A stretch of 64,000 nt of DNA, from the NCBI GenBank assembly GCA_020692205.1, contig JAIMKV010000009.1, positions 1 to 64,000 on the forward strand. Reading direction: 5' to 3'. The translations under genes and the position numbers were made by a program. The notes under the pieces are model-generated. The model was not told where the DNA came from, ran no database searches, and saw only the letters and a program-made list of their open reading frames with translations. Origin of the DNA: Myxosarcina sp. GA_180221_E-2-1-MAG-40_15 (lineage in GTDB: Bacteria; Cyanobacteriota; Cyanobacteriia; Cyanobacteriales; Xenococcaceae). Shown here piece by piece: positions 17,799 through 26,599 of the stretch. Position 1 is the stretch's first letter, and each line of letters begins with the position of its first letter.

Positions 17799-19568
17799 CT
17801 ATTTCCCCAGCCATCCTGTCAGATTTTGTTGCTGCATCTGGGATAAATTAGCTTGAATCGCCAATTCATAACGGTTAGATTGAGGTTGAGCTAGAACAAC
17901 AGGGAGAGTTTTTAATTCATCTTGATGAAACACTGTAACCTCAATAGTATCTTGTACCTGATAGTCCTTTAGTCTTTCGCTTAAAGACTTAGCATCAACC
18001 CTAATACCATCAATAGCTAGTAACTCATCCAAGACATCAATTCCCCCTAATGCCGCAGGAGATTCGGCGGCGACAAATTGGATCACTTCCCGATTATCTT
18101 CTGACTGTACTTTAATCCCCAAAAAAGGAGCATCTGATTCAGCAACAGTTTTCAAGTATAGACCAAAGGGGTCGAGATAGTCATTAAAAGGCAATTCCTC
18201 AGTAGTTTCAATGTAGCGATTAAAAAAATCATCTAGGTTAGCTTCAGCCACCTCAGCCATAGTATTTCTTAACTGTGTCTCGGTAAAACCAGTTTCATTT
18301 TGTCCAAAACGTGACCACATCAATCGCATTACATCGTCAAGCGATCGCTTATTATGATGTTTAGCCCTAATTAATAGATCTAGCAGCAGGGAAACTAACT
18401 GTCCTTTGAGATAATAAGACATCTGGTTATTATCACTGTTAGCATCACGACGGTAAAGTTTAATCCAGGCATCATAGCTAGATTCACCCAAAGGCTGTAC
18501 AGTACGCCCAATAGTATTGAGATATTTAGTGATGTCTTTGCTTAAGTTGTTCAGACAGGTTTTGCGGCTATAAATTCCCGCCCGCAGGGGAATCATCAAA
18601 TCGTAATAGCTGGTTGTCCCTTCGCAAAACCACAGCGATGTGGTGTAGTTTTCTGCTTCGTAGTCAAAGGTTTCTAAAGCCTTAGGTCTAATTCGCTTTA
18701 CGTTCCACAGATGAAAGAATTCGTGAGCCACTAACTGGATAAAGCGTTCATATTTATCGCGATCGCCAAAACCAAATCGGGGATAATTTAAAGTACAGCA
18801 GTTTTTATGTTCCAATCCACCATAACCACTACCCGACAGGTGCAACAGAAATAGATACTGTTCGTAGGGCAAACCACCAAACATCTCGGCTTCTACTTTA
18901 ATTACCTTGCTCGTATCGGCAATTATTTGTTCGGGATTAGCATTACCTTTACTCCAAACCGCTAGAGCATGAGGCTTACCTAATACCTCAAATTCGTATA
19001 CCTGCTGTGTACCAACTTCTACAGGAGTATCAACTAATGTATCAAAATCTGCTGCTAGAAAAGTATTAGCTTCTCCCTCTACCTTGGGTAGGGCGGTAGT
19101 AATCTGCCAGTCTGACTGGGGTGGAATAACTTCTAGCTTAATTGGTTGCTGTTCTAATCCGGGAATAAAGAAAAATAGTGCTGCACCATTGAAATAGCCA
19201 TGAGTAGCATCTAAATGATTGGTGCGTACGGTTAAGTCATTGGCATAAATTCGATAGCTGACTTTGATTTGAGAAGCTCCTGCTGTCGCTACTTGCCAGT
19301 AATTTTTTCCCAGTTTTTGACTCGACAAACCCTGACCATAATTATCCTGCGCCGCAAAATCTTGCAAATGTCTGGCATATTCTCTAATTAAATAAGAACC
19401 AGGAGTCCACACGGGCATTTTTAGATCTAGAGTTGCTGACTGCCAATTATTAACCTGTAGCGTAACTTCAAACAGGTGAGAAGCAGGTTGAGGCATAGCA
19501 ACTTGGTAGAATATAGTTGCTGTCTTACTGGTGGGTTGGGGCTGACGAATAGCAGTGGCTTCAGTCAT
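17799..19568 (-). CDS. M61-family metallopeptidase with PDZ domain
   Basis: 589 residues. The N-terminal beta domain (about 18-200) has WTPGSYLIREYARH, typical of glycyl aminopeptidase-like M61 enzymes. The catalytic motif is AHEFFHLWNVKRIRP with H282, E283 and H286. GGLEHKN (250-256) just before it is the family's substrate-binding GG(M/L)EH. A PDZ domain occupies about 470-570 (LGIKVQSEDNREVIQFVAAE). It lacks a signal peptide, so it is likely cytoplasmic. It has no operon partners, and the substrate is not known. The ATG at 19568 starts a Q/P/T-rich lead-in before the beta domain. Confidence 0.88.
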   Translation of the reverse strand: MTEATAIRQPQPTSKTATIFYQVAMPQPASHLFEVTLQVNNWQSATLDLKMPVWTPGSYLIREYARHLQDFAAQDNYGQGLSSQKLGKNYWQVATAGASQIKVSYRIYANDLTVRTNHLDATHGYFNGAALFFFIPGLEQQPIKLEVIPPQSDWQITTALPKVEGEANTFLAADFDTLVDTPVEVGTQQVYEFEVLGKPHALAVWSKGNANPEQIIADTSKVIKVEAEMFGGLPYEQYLFLLHLSGSGYGGLEHKNCCTLNYPRFGFGDRDKYERFIQLVAHEFFHLWNVKRIRPKALETFDYEAENYTTSLWFCEGTTSYYDLMIPLRAGIYSRKTCLNNLSKDITKYLNTIGRTVQPLGESSYDAWIKLYRRDANSDNNQMSYYLKGQLVSLLLDLLIRAKHHNKRSLDDVMRLMWSRFGQNETGFTETQLRNTMAEVAEANLDDFFNRYIETTEELPFNDYLDPFGLYLKTVAESDAPFLGIKVQSEDNREVIQFVAAESPAALGGIDVLDELLAIDGIRVDAKSLSERLKDYQVQDTIEVTVFHQDELKTLPVVLAQPQSNRYELAIQANLSQMQQQNLTGWLGK

Positions 19569-19773
19569 TAAGCTTTTAATAGGTAAACAAAATTAAATTA
19601 GTATTCAGATGCGAACCTATATTTTATCTATATCTAGCAGATTGCCTCCAATATAAATCAGGTAAACCTTACTTTGCCTTCGTAAAATTTTGGCTGATAA
19701 TTATCAAAAATCATCGTAATCGATCTTCATAGATTAAAATACTAATAGTGAGCATTATTCAGGTAATGAGGTA

Positions 19774-20463
19774 TTGAAATCTCTCAATTTTTTGACTAAA
19801 TCCCGAGGCAATAATCGTCAGTTTGCCGTAATTGGTTTAGGTCGTTTTGGTAGAGCGGTCTGCACGTCCTTACATAAAATGGGGTATGAAGTTTTAGGGA
19901 CAGATATTGACGAAAAATTAGTCACTCAGGTTTTAGCTCAAAAAGTAGCCTCTCATGCGATTCAACTAGATTCAACTGAGCCTGAATCTCTCAAAGAAGC
20001 AGGTATTTTTGAGATGGATACGGTAATTGTGGCTATTGGTAACTATCTCCAAGAAAGTATTATCACTACTCTCAATGTCAAAGAGGCGGGAGTCGAACAG
20101 GTAATAGCCAAAGCTTCTTCAGAGATTCACGGTAAAGTCTTACGCCGAGTAGGTGCAGACCGAGTGGTCTTCCCTGAACATGAGGCTGGTTGCGCTTTAG
20201 CTAGTACTCTAACTCAGCCTGGATTTCTTGAGCGGTTTGAACTAGATACCGAGAACAGCATTGTGGAAATTTTAGTACCAGAGGCTTTTCATGGTCAAAC
20301 CCTGTCCCAGCTAGATCTACGTAAGCGTTTTGGCTTGAATGTTTTGGCGATTGGTAATGGCGATAAGTTTATTACTAACCCTAGTCCTGGACAAGTACTC
20401 AAAAAAGGATTAATTATGGTGGTGATTGGCAGTAATAAAAATCTTCAGCGGTTACCCATATAG
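19774..20463 (+). CDS. KtrA/TrkA-type potassium transport regulatory subunit
   Basis: 229 residues. A Rossmann RCK-N domain (17-140) has VIGLGRFGRAVCTSL with the GxGxxG nucleotide site and D41 in GTDIDEKLV for the ribose. A C-terminal RCK-C domain follows (about 150-225, VEILVPEAFHGQTLSQLDL). It would gate a KtrB-type K+ or Na+/K+ channel by binding ATP/ADP or NAD(H). The start is a TTG at 19774 preceded by AGGTAATGAGG. The ATG at 19766 gives only a 3-codon frame and may be a decoy. No ktrB lies in the window, so the partner is encoded elsewhere. Confidence 0.82.
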   Translation: MKSLNFLTKSRGNNRQFAVIGLGRFGRAVCTSLHKMGYEVLGTDIDEKLVTQVLAQKVASHAIQLDSTEPESLKEAGIFEMDTVIVAIGNYLQESIITTLNVKEAGVEQVIAKASSEIHGKVLRRVGADRVVFPEHEAGCALASTLTQPGFLERFELDTENSIVEILVPEAFHGQTLSQLDLRKRFGLNVLAIGNGDKFITNPSPGQVLKKGLIMVVIGSNKNLQRLPI

Positions 20464-20506
20464 AAGGAATAAGGCGGTGCTTTGCCCGTATCTGCCGTCA
20501 AGGGCT

Positions 20507-21289
20507 TTAGCTAGAGGCGCTGGTATAGAAGCGCAAGGCAAACCGCCAAAACAAGATGGAAAAAATAAATAAGACACCAGCCAGAATAGCAGCACCAATA
20601 CTCCAGGTTAGTTCACTGCGATCAAGCATTGCTTGGGCAGGAACAGTAGTTAAGAAAGCTACAGGCACAACAAAAGTGAAGAAAAATCGATAAATGGCAG
20701 GATACGCCACCATAGGATAACGCCCCGCTTCTAAAAATCCGCGTAAAACTTCGGTAACGTTATAAACCTTAACAAACCAAATGCTGGTTGCGCCCAAAAT
20801 AAACCAGAGGCTGTAAAGGATGATAATACCAAAACTCAACGGAATTAAACTAGCTAAGTAGTTATACCAAGTTAAATTTAAACCAGTGCCGGCATAAATA
20901 ATTAAAATTACGCCAAAGAGCAGATCAGGTAAACCCCAAGGAGAGATAGTTTTAGTCGAAAGCCAAAACTGACTGCTAATTGGCTTGAGCAAGACAAAGT
21001 CTAATGTTCCTTGTTCGACTTGCTTGACAATACTGTTAAGGTTAGGGACAAGAAAAGTAGCGGAGAATCCTTGTAGGAGGGTAAATAACCCCAAAACAAT
21101 TGTGGCTTCTTGCCAACTCCAACCCTGAAAAGTATAGCCAGTGCGGTAAAATAAAAACAGCCCAAATAGACTACCGACTAAATTCGCTATGCTGGTAACG
21201 GTGGCGATGAAAAAATTGAGCCGATACTCTAACTCTGTAGCGATCGCCGTAGACCAAAATAAGCGTAAGATTTTAAGATAACGTTGCAT
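20507..21289 (-). CDS. ABC-2 type transporter permease
   Basis: 260 residues with six membrane segments. It fits the ABC-2 permease subfamily formerly DUF990: an N-terminal amphipathic LKILRLFWSTAIATELEYRLNFF, then the conserved VKQVEQGTLDFVLLKPISSQ loop. The LKP motif is characteristic. Members pair with another permease and an ATPase to export unknown substrates. Neither is encoded here. The gene starts 4 bp after the hydrolase gene that precedes it on the minus strand, so the two are co-transcribed. Substrate unknown. Confidence 0.8.
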   Translation of the reverse strand: MQRYLKILRLFWSTAIATELEYRLNFFIATVTSIANLVGSLFGLFLFYRTGYTFQGWSWQEATIVLGLFTLLQGFSATFLVPNLNSIVKQVEQGTLDFVLLKPISSQFWLSTKTISPWGLPDLLFGVILIIYAGTGLNLTWYNYLASLIPLSFGIIILYSLWFILGATSIWFVKVYNVTEVLRGFLEAGRYPMVAYPAIYRFFFTFVVPVAFLTTVPAQAMLDRSELTWSIGAAILAGVLFIFSILFWRFALRFYTSASS

Positions 21290-21293
21290 AATT

Positions 21294-22115
21294 TTATAAG
21301 CTCTGATTCAGAAAATCGGCGATCGCGTTACTGACAACTTCAGGGTATTCGGCAATTAATAAATGCCCCGCTTGTGGTAAATGAAAGTGTTGCCCCAGGG
21401 GAAAACTATTAGCCAGTTCGTCTCCCATTGCTTGAGTAAAGCTAGAATCTTTACCACCAGTAATAACCAATACAGGTATTTTCTGATTTAAACCAGCTGG
21501 ATGATGCTGCCAAAAATTATAGCCCCAAAAGATTTCTAATGCTTCATAGGGGTGAGGTTCAATCGGTAGAGAACTTTCAGCGAAAAACTGCTCGATTTTT
21601 TGATGAGTGCGATCGCTTGAGATACGATTAGTCAATAACTGTACTCCAGGTAGATGATATAAATATCGACCACCCCAGGCAAGAAACTTAATTAGCGGAA
21701 TTTCCCACCAAGGAGCAAGATCGTGAGTGCCGCCAGCAACCAAAATTAAAGCACTAGCTCGATTACGCCTCGCCCACTCCAAACCCAAGGGGACACCATA
21801 ACTATGGCAGCAAATAACTGGCGATTTGATTTGATACTTTTGGAGTAATCTGGTGAGATCGCGGCGGTGTCTGCCCAAAGAATAGCCATTGTAAGGGCTA
21901 GACTGTCCGTGTCCCGCCAAATCGTAAGTCAAAACTTCTCTTCCCTGGTGCAGAAAAAATTCATATTGCGATCGCCAATTAAACCGATTGCCTAGTCCAC
22001 CGTGTAAAAATACTAACCCAGGAGTTACTCCTGCATGATAGCTTGCCTGTAGGTTAACTCGACGACGCAAGCTGACTGATTCACCCTGCAAAAAATCGTT
22101 ATTTGTCTGGTTCAT
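21294..22115 (-). CDS. Alpha/beta-hydrolase
   Basis: 273 residues with a complete alpha/beta-hydrolase layout: oxyanion-hole region FLHGGLGNRFNW, the DLAGHGQSS turn, nucleophile elbow CHSYG with S105 (first Gly replaced by Cys), an acid in ITGGKDSSF and the catalytic His in AGHLLIAEYP. It probably hydrolyses an ester or similar bond in the cytoplasm; the substrate cannot be inferred. It precedes the ABC-2 permease gene by 4 bp and likely shares its transcript. Confidence 0.82.
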   Translation of the reverse strand: MNQTNNDFLQGESVSLRRRVNLQASYHAGVTPGLVFLHGGLGNRFNWRSQYEFFLHQGREVLTYDLAGHGQSSPYNGYSLGRHRRDLTRLLQKYQIKSPVICCHSYGVPLGLEWARRNRASALILVAGGTHDLAPWWEIPLIKFLAWGGRYLYHLPGVQLLTNRISSDRTHQKIEQFFAESSLPIEPHPYEALEIFWGYNFWQHHPAGLNQKIPVLVITGGKDSSFTQAMGDELANSFPLGQHFHLPQAGHLLIAEYPEVVSNAIADFLNQSL

Positions 22116-22267
22116 TAATAGTTAATCATTACTACCATTAGATTATTTAATCAAGCTAATATTTAAACGATTGACGCAATATAAGTCGAACCAAAGCCAA
22201 TAGTTTAAAAAAATCTTAGATCAATAGCAATTTTATACTATTTGAGCTGCACAATTCTCAAAAAATG

Positions 22268-22531
22268 TCAATAACTTCTATCTCTTTCTAAATCTCTAAT
22301 CACCTTTTCGTGATACCAAAGATAACTTTTGCCAAGATAATTTTTACGAGCATTTCTTAATAATCTTAAAACAGCTTGTTTAGCTCCACCCATCATGGTT
22401 AAAAGCTGCTTGTCTAAAGTTTCATCTAATTTATGCTGATGATGAGAGCCTTTTTGCTGTTTAATTTGCTGCCATAAAATATAGATTAAAGATAGCAACA
22501 CTGCCAAAAAAAACAAGATAAAAAAGTTCAT
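22268..22531 (-). CDS. Small membrane-anchored hypothetical protein
   Basis: About 87 residues from ATG 22531 (a TTG four codons upstream is possible). One N-terminal membrane helix (NFFILFFLAVLLSLIYILW) is followed by a basic, His/Gln-rich linker (QQIKQQKGSHHQHK) and a helical tail (TMMGGAKQAVLRLLRNARKN). The C-terminus is strongly charged (VIRDLERDRSY). No known domain is recognised. It has its own leader and is preceded by no close gene on the strand. Confidence 0.65.
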   Translation of the reverse strand: MNFFILFFLAVLLSLIYILWQQIKQQKGSHHQHKLDETLDKQLLTMMGGAKQAVLRLLRNARKNYLGKSYLWYHEKVIRDLERDRSY

Positions 22532-22709
22532 TATCCTAAACAATAAAACTAAAAATTATTAATTTTATTGTTCCCAAAATTAAATAATAATTTTAATTGA
22601 TCAAAGTCTTGACTCGATTTTGAAGCGATCGCTTTGGATATACTTGATCTTTTTGATAAGCTCTAGCTGTAGCTATAACATTATTTAGCAAAACTAAAAT
22701 TTAACCGCA

Positions 22710-24374
22710 ATGAAGACATCTAAAACTGACTTGGGCTTGTGGTTAGTTGCCATACTTACAGGTTTGGTCGGTATTTTAAATTTAATCTCTGCCGTCACTC
22801 CAGGTTTGCCCGAAAGAATTGCCGTTCTGCAAGAGATATATCCGTTTGAAGTTCGTGCTGGAAGTCATGTTTTTGCTGCGGTTAGTGGCTTTATTTTGCT
22901 GACTCTAGCTTCTCGTATCCTAAGGCGCAAAAAAGTTGCCTGGATCTTGAGCATAGTGTTACTAATAATTTCCATCGCGTCTCACTTACTTAAAGGATTG
23001 GATATTGAAGAAACAATCCCCGCTGGTTTGTTATTGATTTTATTATTGGTCTTACGTAATAGTTTTACCGCACAATCAGATCGCCCTTCTATTGCTCAAG
23101 GAGTAAGAGTTTTGATTGGTGCGCTGCTGTTTACCCTAGCTTATGGTACGGCGGGTTTCTGGTTGATGGAGAGACAGTATCAAATTCAGTTCGATCTGCT
23201 TCAAGCTTTCCAGCGGACTTTAGCCATATTTTTCATGGGCAATCGCGGTGGATTACAGGCAAATACTCGTTTTGGCAGCTTTTTCATTACTTCTATTTAT
23301 ATTGTGGGCGCAAGTACGATCACCTATGCAGTCTGGATGCTATTGCGCCCTGTGTTGCTACAGGTAGGCGGTACAGACGCAGAACGCGAACAGGCTAGTA
23401 AAATTATTCAGCAACATGGACGTTCATCCCTGGCTCATTTTTGCTTATTGCCTGATAAAAGTTATTATTTTTCTCCCACTGGTCAAACGGTCATTGCTTA
23501 TGTACCAAAGGGTAGAGCTGCGATCGCTTTAGGCGATCCCATTGGCGCACCCGAAGATCTCAAAGATGCCATTATTGGCTACCAGGCATATTGCGATCGC
23601 CATGACTGGTATCCTGCTTTTTATCAGACTCTTCCCGATCATTTGAATTTATACAAGACTTTGGGTTTTAAAGCCGTCAAAATTGGTGAAGAAGGCATTG
23701 TCGATCTGCACACTTTTACCACTCAAGGAAAATCAAAACGTCATCTGAGAAATGCTGTGAATCGTTTCCATAAACTAGGCTATCAGGTCAAATATTACCA
23801 ACCCCCGATCGCAGATGAAGTTTTACAACGGCTCAAAGTTATTAGCGATCAATGGTTAAATGAAATGCAGGGTTCAGAAAAACAGTTTTCTTTGGGCTGG
23901 TTTGATCATAATTATTTACGCAACTGTGAAATAGCTACGGTAGAAAGCGCCAGCGAAATAATCGCTTTTGCTAATATCGTGACCGAATATCAGCTCAACG
24001 AGATTACCATCGATTTAATGCGTAAACTTAACGATGCCGAACCTGGAGTAATGGAATTTTTGTTTGTCTCTTTGTTCCAACACTATGAAGAACTCAACTA
24101 TGATAGCTTTAATCTGGGTTTGTCGGCTCTTTCAGGACTAAAAGGCGATCGGTCTTCTCCACGCCTAGAAGGCGGCTTAGATTATCTCTATGAACATCTC
24201 AATCGGTTTTATAATTTTCAAGGACTGCATGGTTTTAAAGATAAATTTGATCCTCGATGGGAGTCGCGTTATTTAATCTATCCCAGTTTAAGAGCTTTAC
24301 CCGATGTTGTTGTTGCCTTAATTCGGGCTGATTCAGGCGATCGCCTTTTAGATTATTTTAAACCAGGAGCTTAG
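22710..24374 (+). CDS. Phosphatidylglycerol lysyltransferase-like protein (MprF/DUF2156)
   Basis: 554 residues. The N-terminal about 215 residues hold six or seven membrane helices; the rest is the DUF2156/LPG-synthase C-terminal fold (AIALGDPIGAPEDLKDAIIG, SLFQHYEELNYDSFNLGLSA). Enzymes of this kind transfer an amino acid from charged tRNA to phosphatidylglycerol. The N-terminal part is shorter than in full MprF flippases, so it may be synthase-only. Substrate specificity cannot be told. Monocistronic. Confidence 0.82.
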   Translation: MKTSKTDLGLWLVAILTGLVGILNLISAVTPGLPERIAVLQEIYPFEVRAGSHVFAAVSGFILLTLASRILRRKKVAWILSIVLLIISIASHLLKGLDIEETIPAGLLLILLLVLRNSFTAQSDRPSIAQGVRVLIGALLFTLAYGTAGFWLMERQYQIQFDLLQAFQRTLAIFFMGNRGGLQANTRFGSFFITSIYIVGASTITYAVWMLLRPVLLQVGGTDAEREQASKIIQQHGRSSLAHFCLLPDKSYYFSPTGQTVIAYVPKGRAAIALGDPIGAPEDLKDAIIGYQAYCDRHDWYPAFYQTLPDHLNLYKTLGFKAVKIGEEGIVDLHTFTTQGKSKRHLRNAVNRFHKLGYQVKYYQPPIADEVLQRLKVISDQWLNEMQGSEKQFSLGWFDHNYLRNCEIATVESASEIIAFANIVTEYQLNEITIDLMRKLNDAEPGVMEFLFVSLFQHYEELNYDSFNLGLSALSGLKGDRSSPRLEGGLDYLYEHLNRFYNFQGLHGFKDKFDPRWESRYLIYPSLRALPDVVVALIRADSGDRLLDYFKPGA

Positions 24375-24390
24375 AAAGGTAACAAGTTTA

Positions 24391-24420
24391 ATTAATTAGT
24401 AATTAGTAATTAGTAATCAG
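24391..24420. repeat. AGTAATT tandem repeat
   Basis: Three to four copies of AATTAGT/AGTAATT after the MprF-like gene; another STRR type. A similar AGTAATC run occurs at 29981-29997. Confidence 0.6.
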
Positions 24421-24499
24421 TGAAATGTCATAACTTTGCCATTTCACTGACATATTTGCTTGCTAATCTAAAGCATATCGAGATTTTTACTATTGAACC

Positions 24500-24907
24500 A
24501 TGATGAAAACATTTTTAGATTCACATACATCTTTGTCTAGCATTCTCGGGTCTAGAAAAATAGAGAGAAGTGATACTAATGCAACACATGTAGTCGGAGT
24601 GTTCTCTCATCATCGAGATGTCAAGGTAGCATTAGAAGATTTAAGAGATGAAGGTTTTCCTAGTAACTTCATCACCCTAATTGCTCAAAATTGCCAACGT
24701 TATTCTTGGCTGCCTGAAGTAAATACTACTAGCTACTTTAATGAAGAAGTGTTTAGTTTTAATCAAGTTGCTCAAAACTTTTTTCAGCGACTATTTAGCA
24801 GAGGAAAATACTTGGTACTGGTTAAAGTAAACGAACAAGATGTTACTTCTGCTGGTTCAATTATGGGTCGTCGTCGGGGTCATGCAGAAGTTTGGCATTG
24901 TGAATAA
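24500..24907 (+). CDS. Hypothetical protein with general-stress (YflT-like) domain
   Basis: 135 residues. After a polar start, residues 30-60 read VVGVFSHHRDVKVALEDLRD then EGFPSNFITLIAQN, the beta-alpha-beta pattern of heat- and stress-induced YflT/GSP17M-like domains. The rest (VFSFNQVAQNFFQRLFSRGKYL) is helical and ends in a basic MGRRRGHAEVWHCE tail. Function is unknown. Starts at tandem ATGs (24500, 24503). Confidence 0.55.
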   Translation: MMKTFLDSHTSLSSILGSRKIERSDTNATHVVGVFSHHRDVKVALEDLRDEGFPSNFITLIAQNCQRYSWLPEVNTTSYFNEEVFSFNQVAQNFFQRLFSRGKYLVLVKVNEQDVTSAGSIMGRRRGHAEVWHCE

Positions 24908-24912
24908 CTATT

Positions 24913-24944
24913 AAAGTCAAAAGTCAAAAGTTAAAAGTCAAAAA
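24913..24944. repeat. AAAGTCA tandem repeat
   Basis: Four degenerate copies of AAAAGTC in the spacer between two convergent genes. Purely spacer sequence; a fourth STRR unit type in this window. Confidence 0.6.
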
Positions 24945-25069
24945 TTGTTTAATCAACCTCTAATATCAGGTTCGGTTGAACTCGTTTAAATATTGTGGGT
25001 TGGGGAATCGAACTCATAACTTAATTTCAAGTCATTATCCGTAATTGATCTAAAAGGTTAGGTGATTTT

Positions 25070-26209
25070 TCATTTAGAAGTGGTTTTAAACCAGCCTAAT
25101 CGCCAAAAGTAAGTAACCAAACTAAGCGCGATCGCCAACATAACCAACAAACACAGAGGATACCCCCAATACCAGCCTAACTCTGGCATATTCCAGCGAG
25201 AAACTTCGGTATTAAAGTTCATGCCATAAACTCCTGCCATGAAGGTCAGAGGGATAAATATGGTGGAAATTACCGCTAGCAGTTTCATCACCTCGTTCAT
25301 TTTGTTGCTAACCGCCGACAGGTAGACATCCATTAATCCCGATGACAGTTCTCGATAGATTTCAATCGTATCGATGATTTGTACGGTGTGATCGTAGCAG
25401 TCTTTAAAATAACGGAGTACGTGTTCTTCGATCAGAGGATGACCATCTCTAATTAAAACATTTAGCACGTCTCGTTGTGGCCAAATAGCCCGCCGTAAAG
25501 CCAGAAGTTCTCGCTTAATCTGATGAATTTGGGCTAAGGTTTTTCTTGTAGGTCTTCCTAAGACTAGTTCTTCTAATTCCTCAATTCTTTCACCATAGAC
25601 TTCCAATACAGGAAAATAACCATCAATAATCGTGTCCCAAAGAGAGTAAGTTAAATAGTCAGCTTTTTGATGACGAATGATTCCTTGACTTTTGCTCAAG
25701 CGATCGCGTACAGGCGCAAAGCAGTCTTGTTGCGGTTCTTCCTGCACTGTAAGTAAATAATTTTTTCCCAAAACAAAACTAACTTGTTCTAACCAAATTC
25801 TTTTCTTCTTGGCTTCAAAATTAACCATCTGGGTAATTAATACCAACTGATCTTGATAGTCTTCTAGTTTGGGGCGTTGGGGAACATTAACGATATTTTC
25901 CAGTACTAAAGGGTGTAGCTTAAATACTTTTGCTAGGCGTTCTAAAATTAGCTTATCGCCCAATCCACCTACATCAACCCAGGAAGTGAATTCAGTATCG
26001 AGATAAGCCGCACATTCTTCAGGAGTCAAATTGGTCGCATATTGATGCTGATGTTGATCGTATTCGATTAGCTCAATCTCGGGGGGTTTAGCTCGATCTG
26101 CAATGGAGATCGTTCCTGGTACGCTACCTGGTTGATTGTGAAAATAATTTAAGGAAATCTGCTGATAAGAATCATCACCTTGATCAATTAAATCAGTATT
26201 GGCAATCAT
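25070..26209 (-). CDS. corA: CorA-type magnesium/cobalt transporter
   Basis: 379 residues. A long acidic/helical cytosolic N-terminal part (up to about 310) precedes two C-terminal membrane helices. The signature GMNF occurs in GVYGMNFNTE at the end of the first helix, the CorA selectivity-filter position. Between them, WNMPELGWYWGYP forms the periplasmic loop, with an acidic residue as expected. CorA is a homopentameric Mg2+ channel gated by cytosolic Mg2+. No riboswitch-like leader is evident in the spacer upstream. Confidence 0.9.
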   Translation of the reverse strand: MIANTDLIDQGDDSYQQISLNYFHNQPGSVPGTISIADRAKPPEIELIEYDQHQHQYATNLTPEECAAYLDTEFTSWVDVGGLGDKLILERLAKVFKLHPLVLENIVNVPQRPKLEDYQDQLVLITQMVNFEAKKKRIWLEQVSFVLGKNYLLTVQEEPQQDCFAPVRDRLSKSQGIIRHQKADYLTYSLWDTIIDGYFPVLEVYGERIEELEELVLGRPTRKTLAQIHQIKRELLALRRAIWPQRDVLNVLIRDGHPLIEEHVLRYFKDCYDHTVQIIDTIEIYRELSSGLMDVYLSAVSNKMNEVMKLLAVISTIFIPLTFMAGVYGMNFNTEVSRWNMPELGWYWGYPLCLLVMLAIALSLVTYFWRLGWFKTTSK

Positions 26210-26599
26210 AAAAATTCGCGGTGCATTGTATGGTATTTAATTTTCGCTTTACTTTATCTGTGATAGTTAGCAAATATTTATCAAAAAAGCTTTTAGCCTT
26301 GGTTTAACGCGCTATAGCACGTGAGGGACGGCGAGGAAACCTCGCCATGTCCAATCGCAGTTTAAGACCCCACCGTCTTCACGGTGTCTACAAGCAGTCA
26401 TAGTTCAAGACTATGTTTGATCGAGCTAAGAGCTATTAGCTAGGGCGAAGCCCTTTATTTTGGCGCAGTTAACCCCAGCTTTAATCGCCAGGGCGATCGC
26501 TCTTTCAACGATCAGAGTTTGGTATTGAGTTTAAGCAATTAGAAGATCATGAAATTGCTCGATTGCCTTGATTCTGACCGCGGAAGACGGAGCCTGGGT
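26210..26599. other. 390-bp spacer with a cluster of hairpins
   Basis: The spacer holds three closely spaced inverted repeats: GGCGAGGAAACCTCGCC (26330-26346, 7-bp stem), CACCGTCTTCACGGTG (26371-26386, 6-bp stem) and CATAGTTCAAGACTATG (26399-26415, 6-bp stem). A further AGGGCGAAGCCCT hairpin lies near 26441-26453, and a TTAGCT-type repeat at 26425-26440. The stem sequences resemble the end structures of IS200/IS605-group elements, but no transposase remnant is visible. It may be a degraded element or a structured RNA. No open frame worth calling is present. Confidence 0.5.

Noticed and set aside
24960-25025. Possible tRNA 3' half near GAGTTCGATTCCCCAACCCAC on the minus strand
   Set aside because: The T-loop-like TTCGATT is not flanked by a complementary T stem and no 5' acceptor arm or anticodon arm was found.
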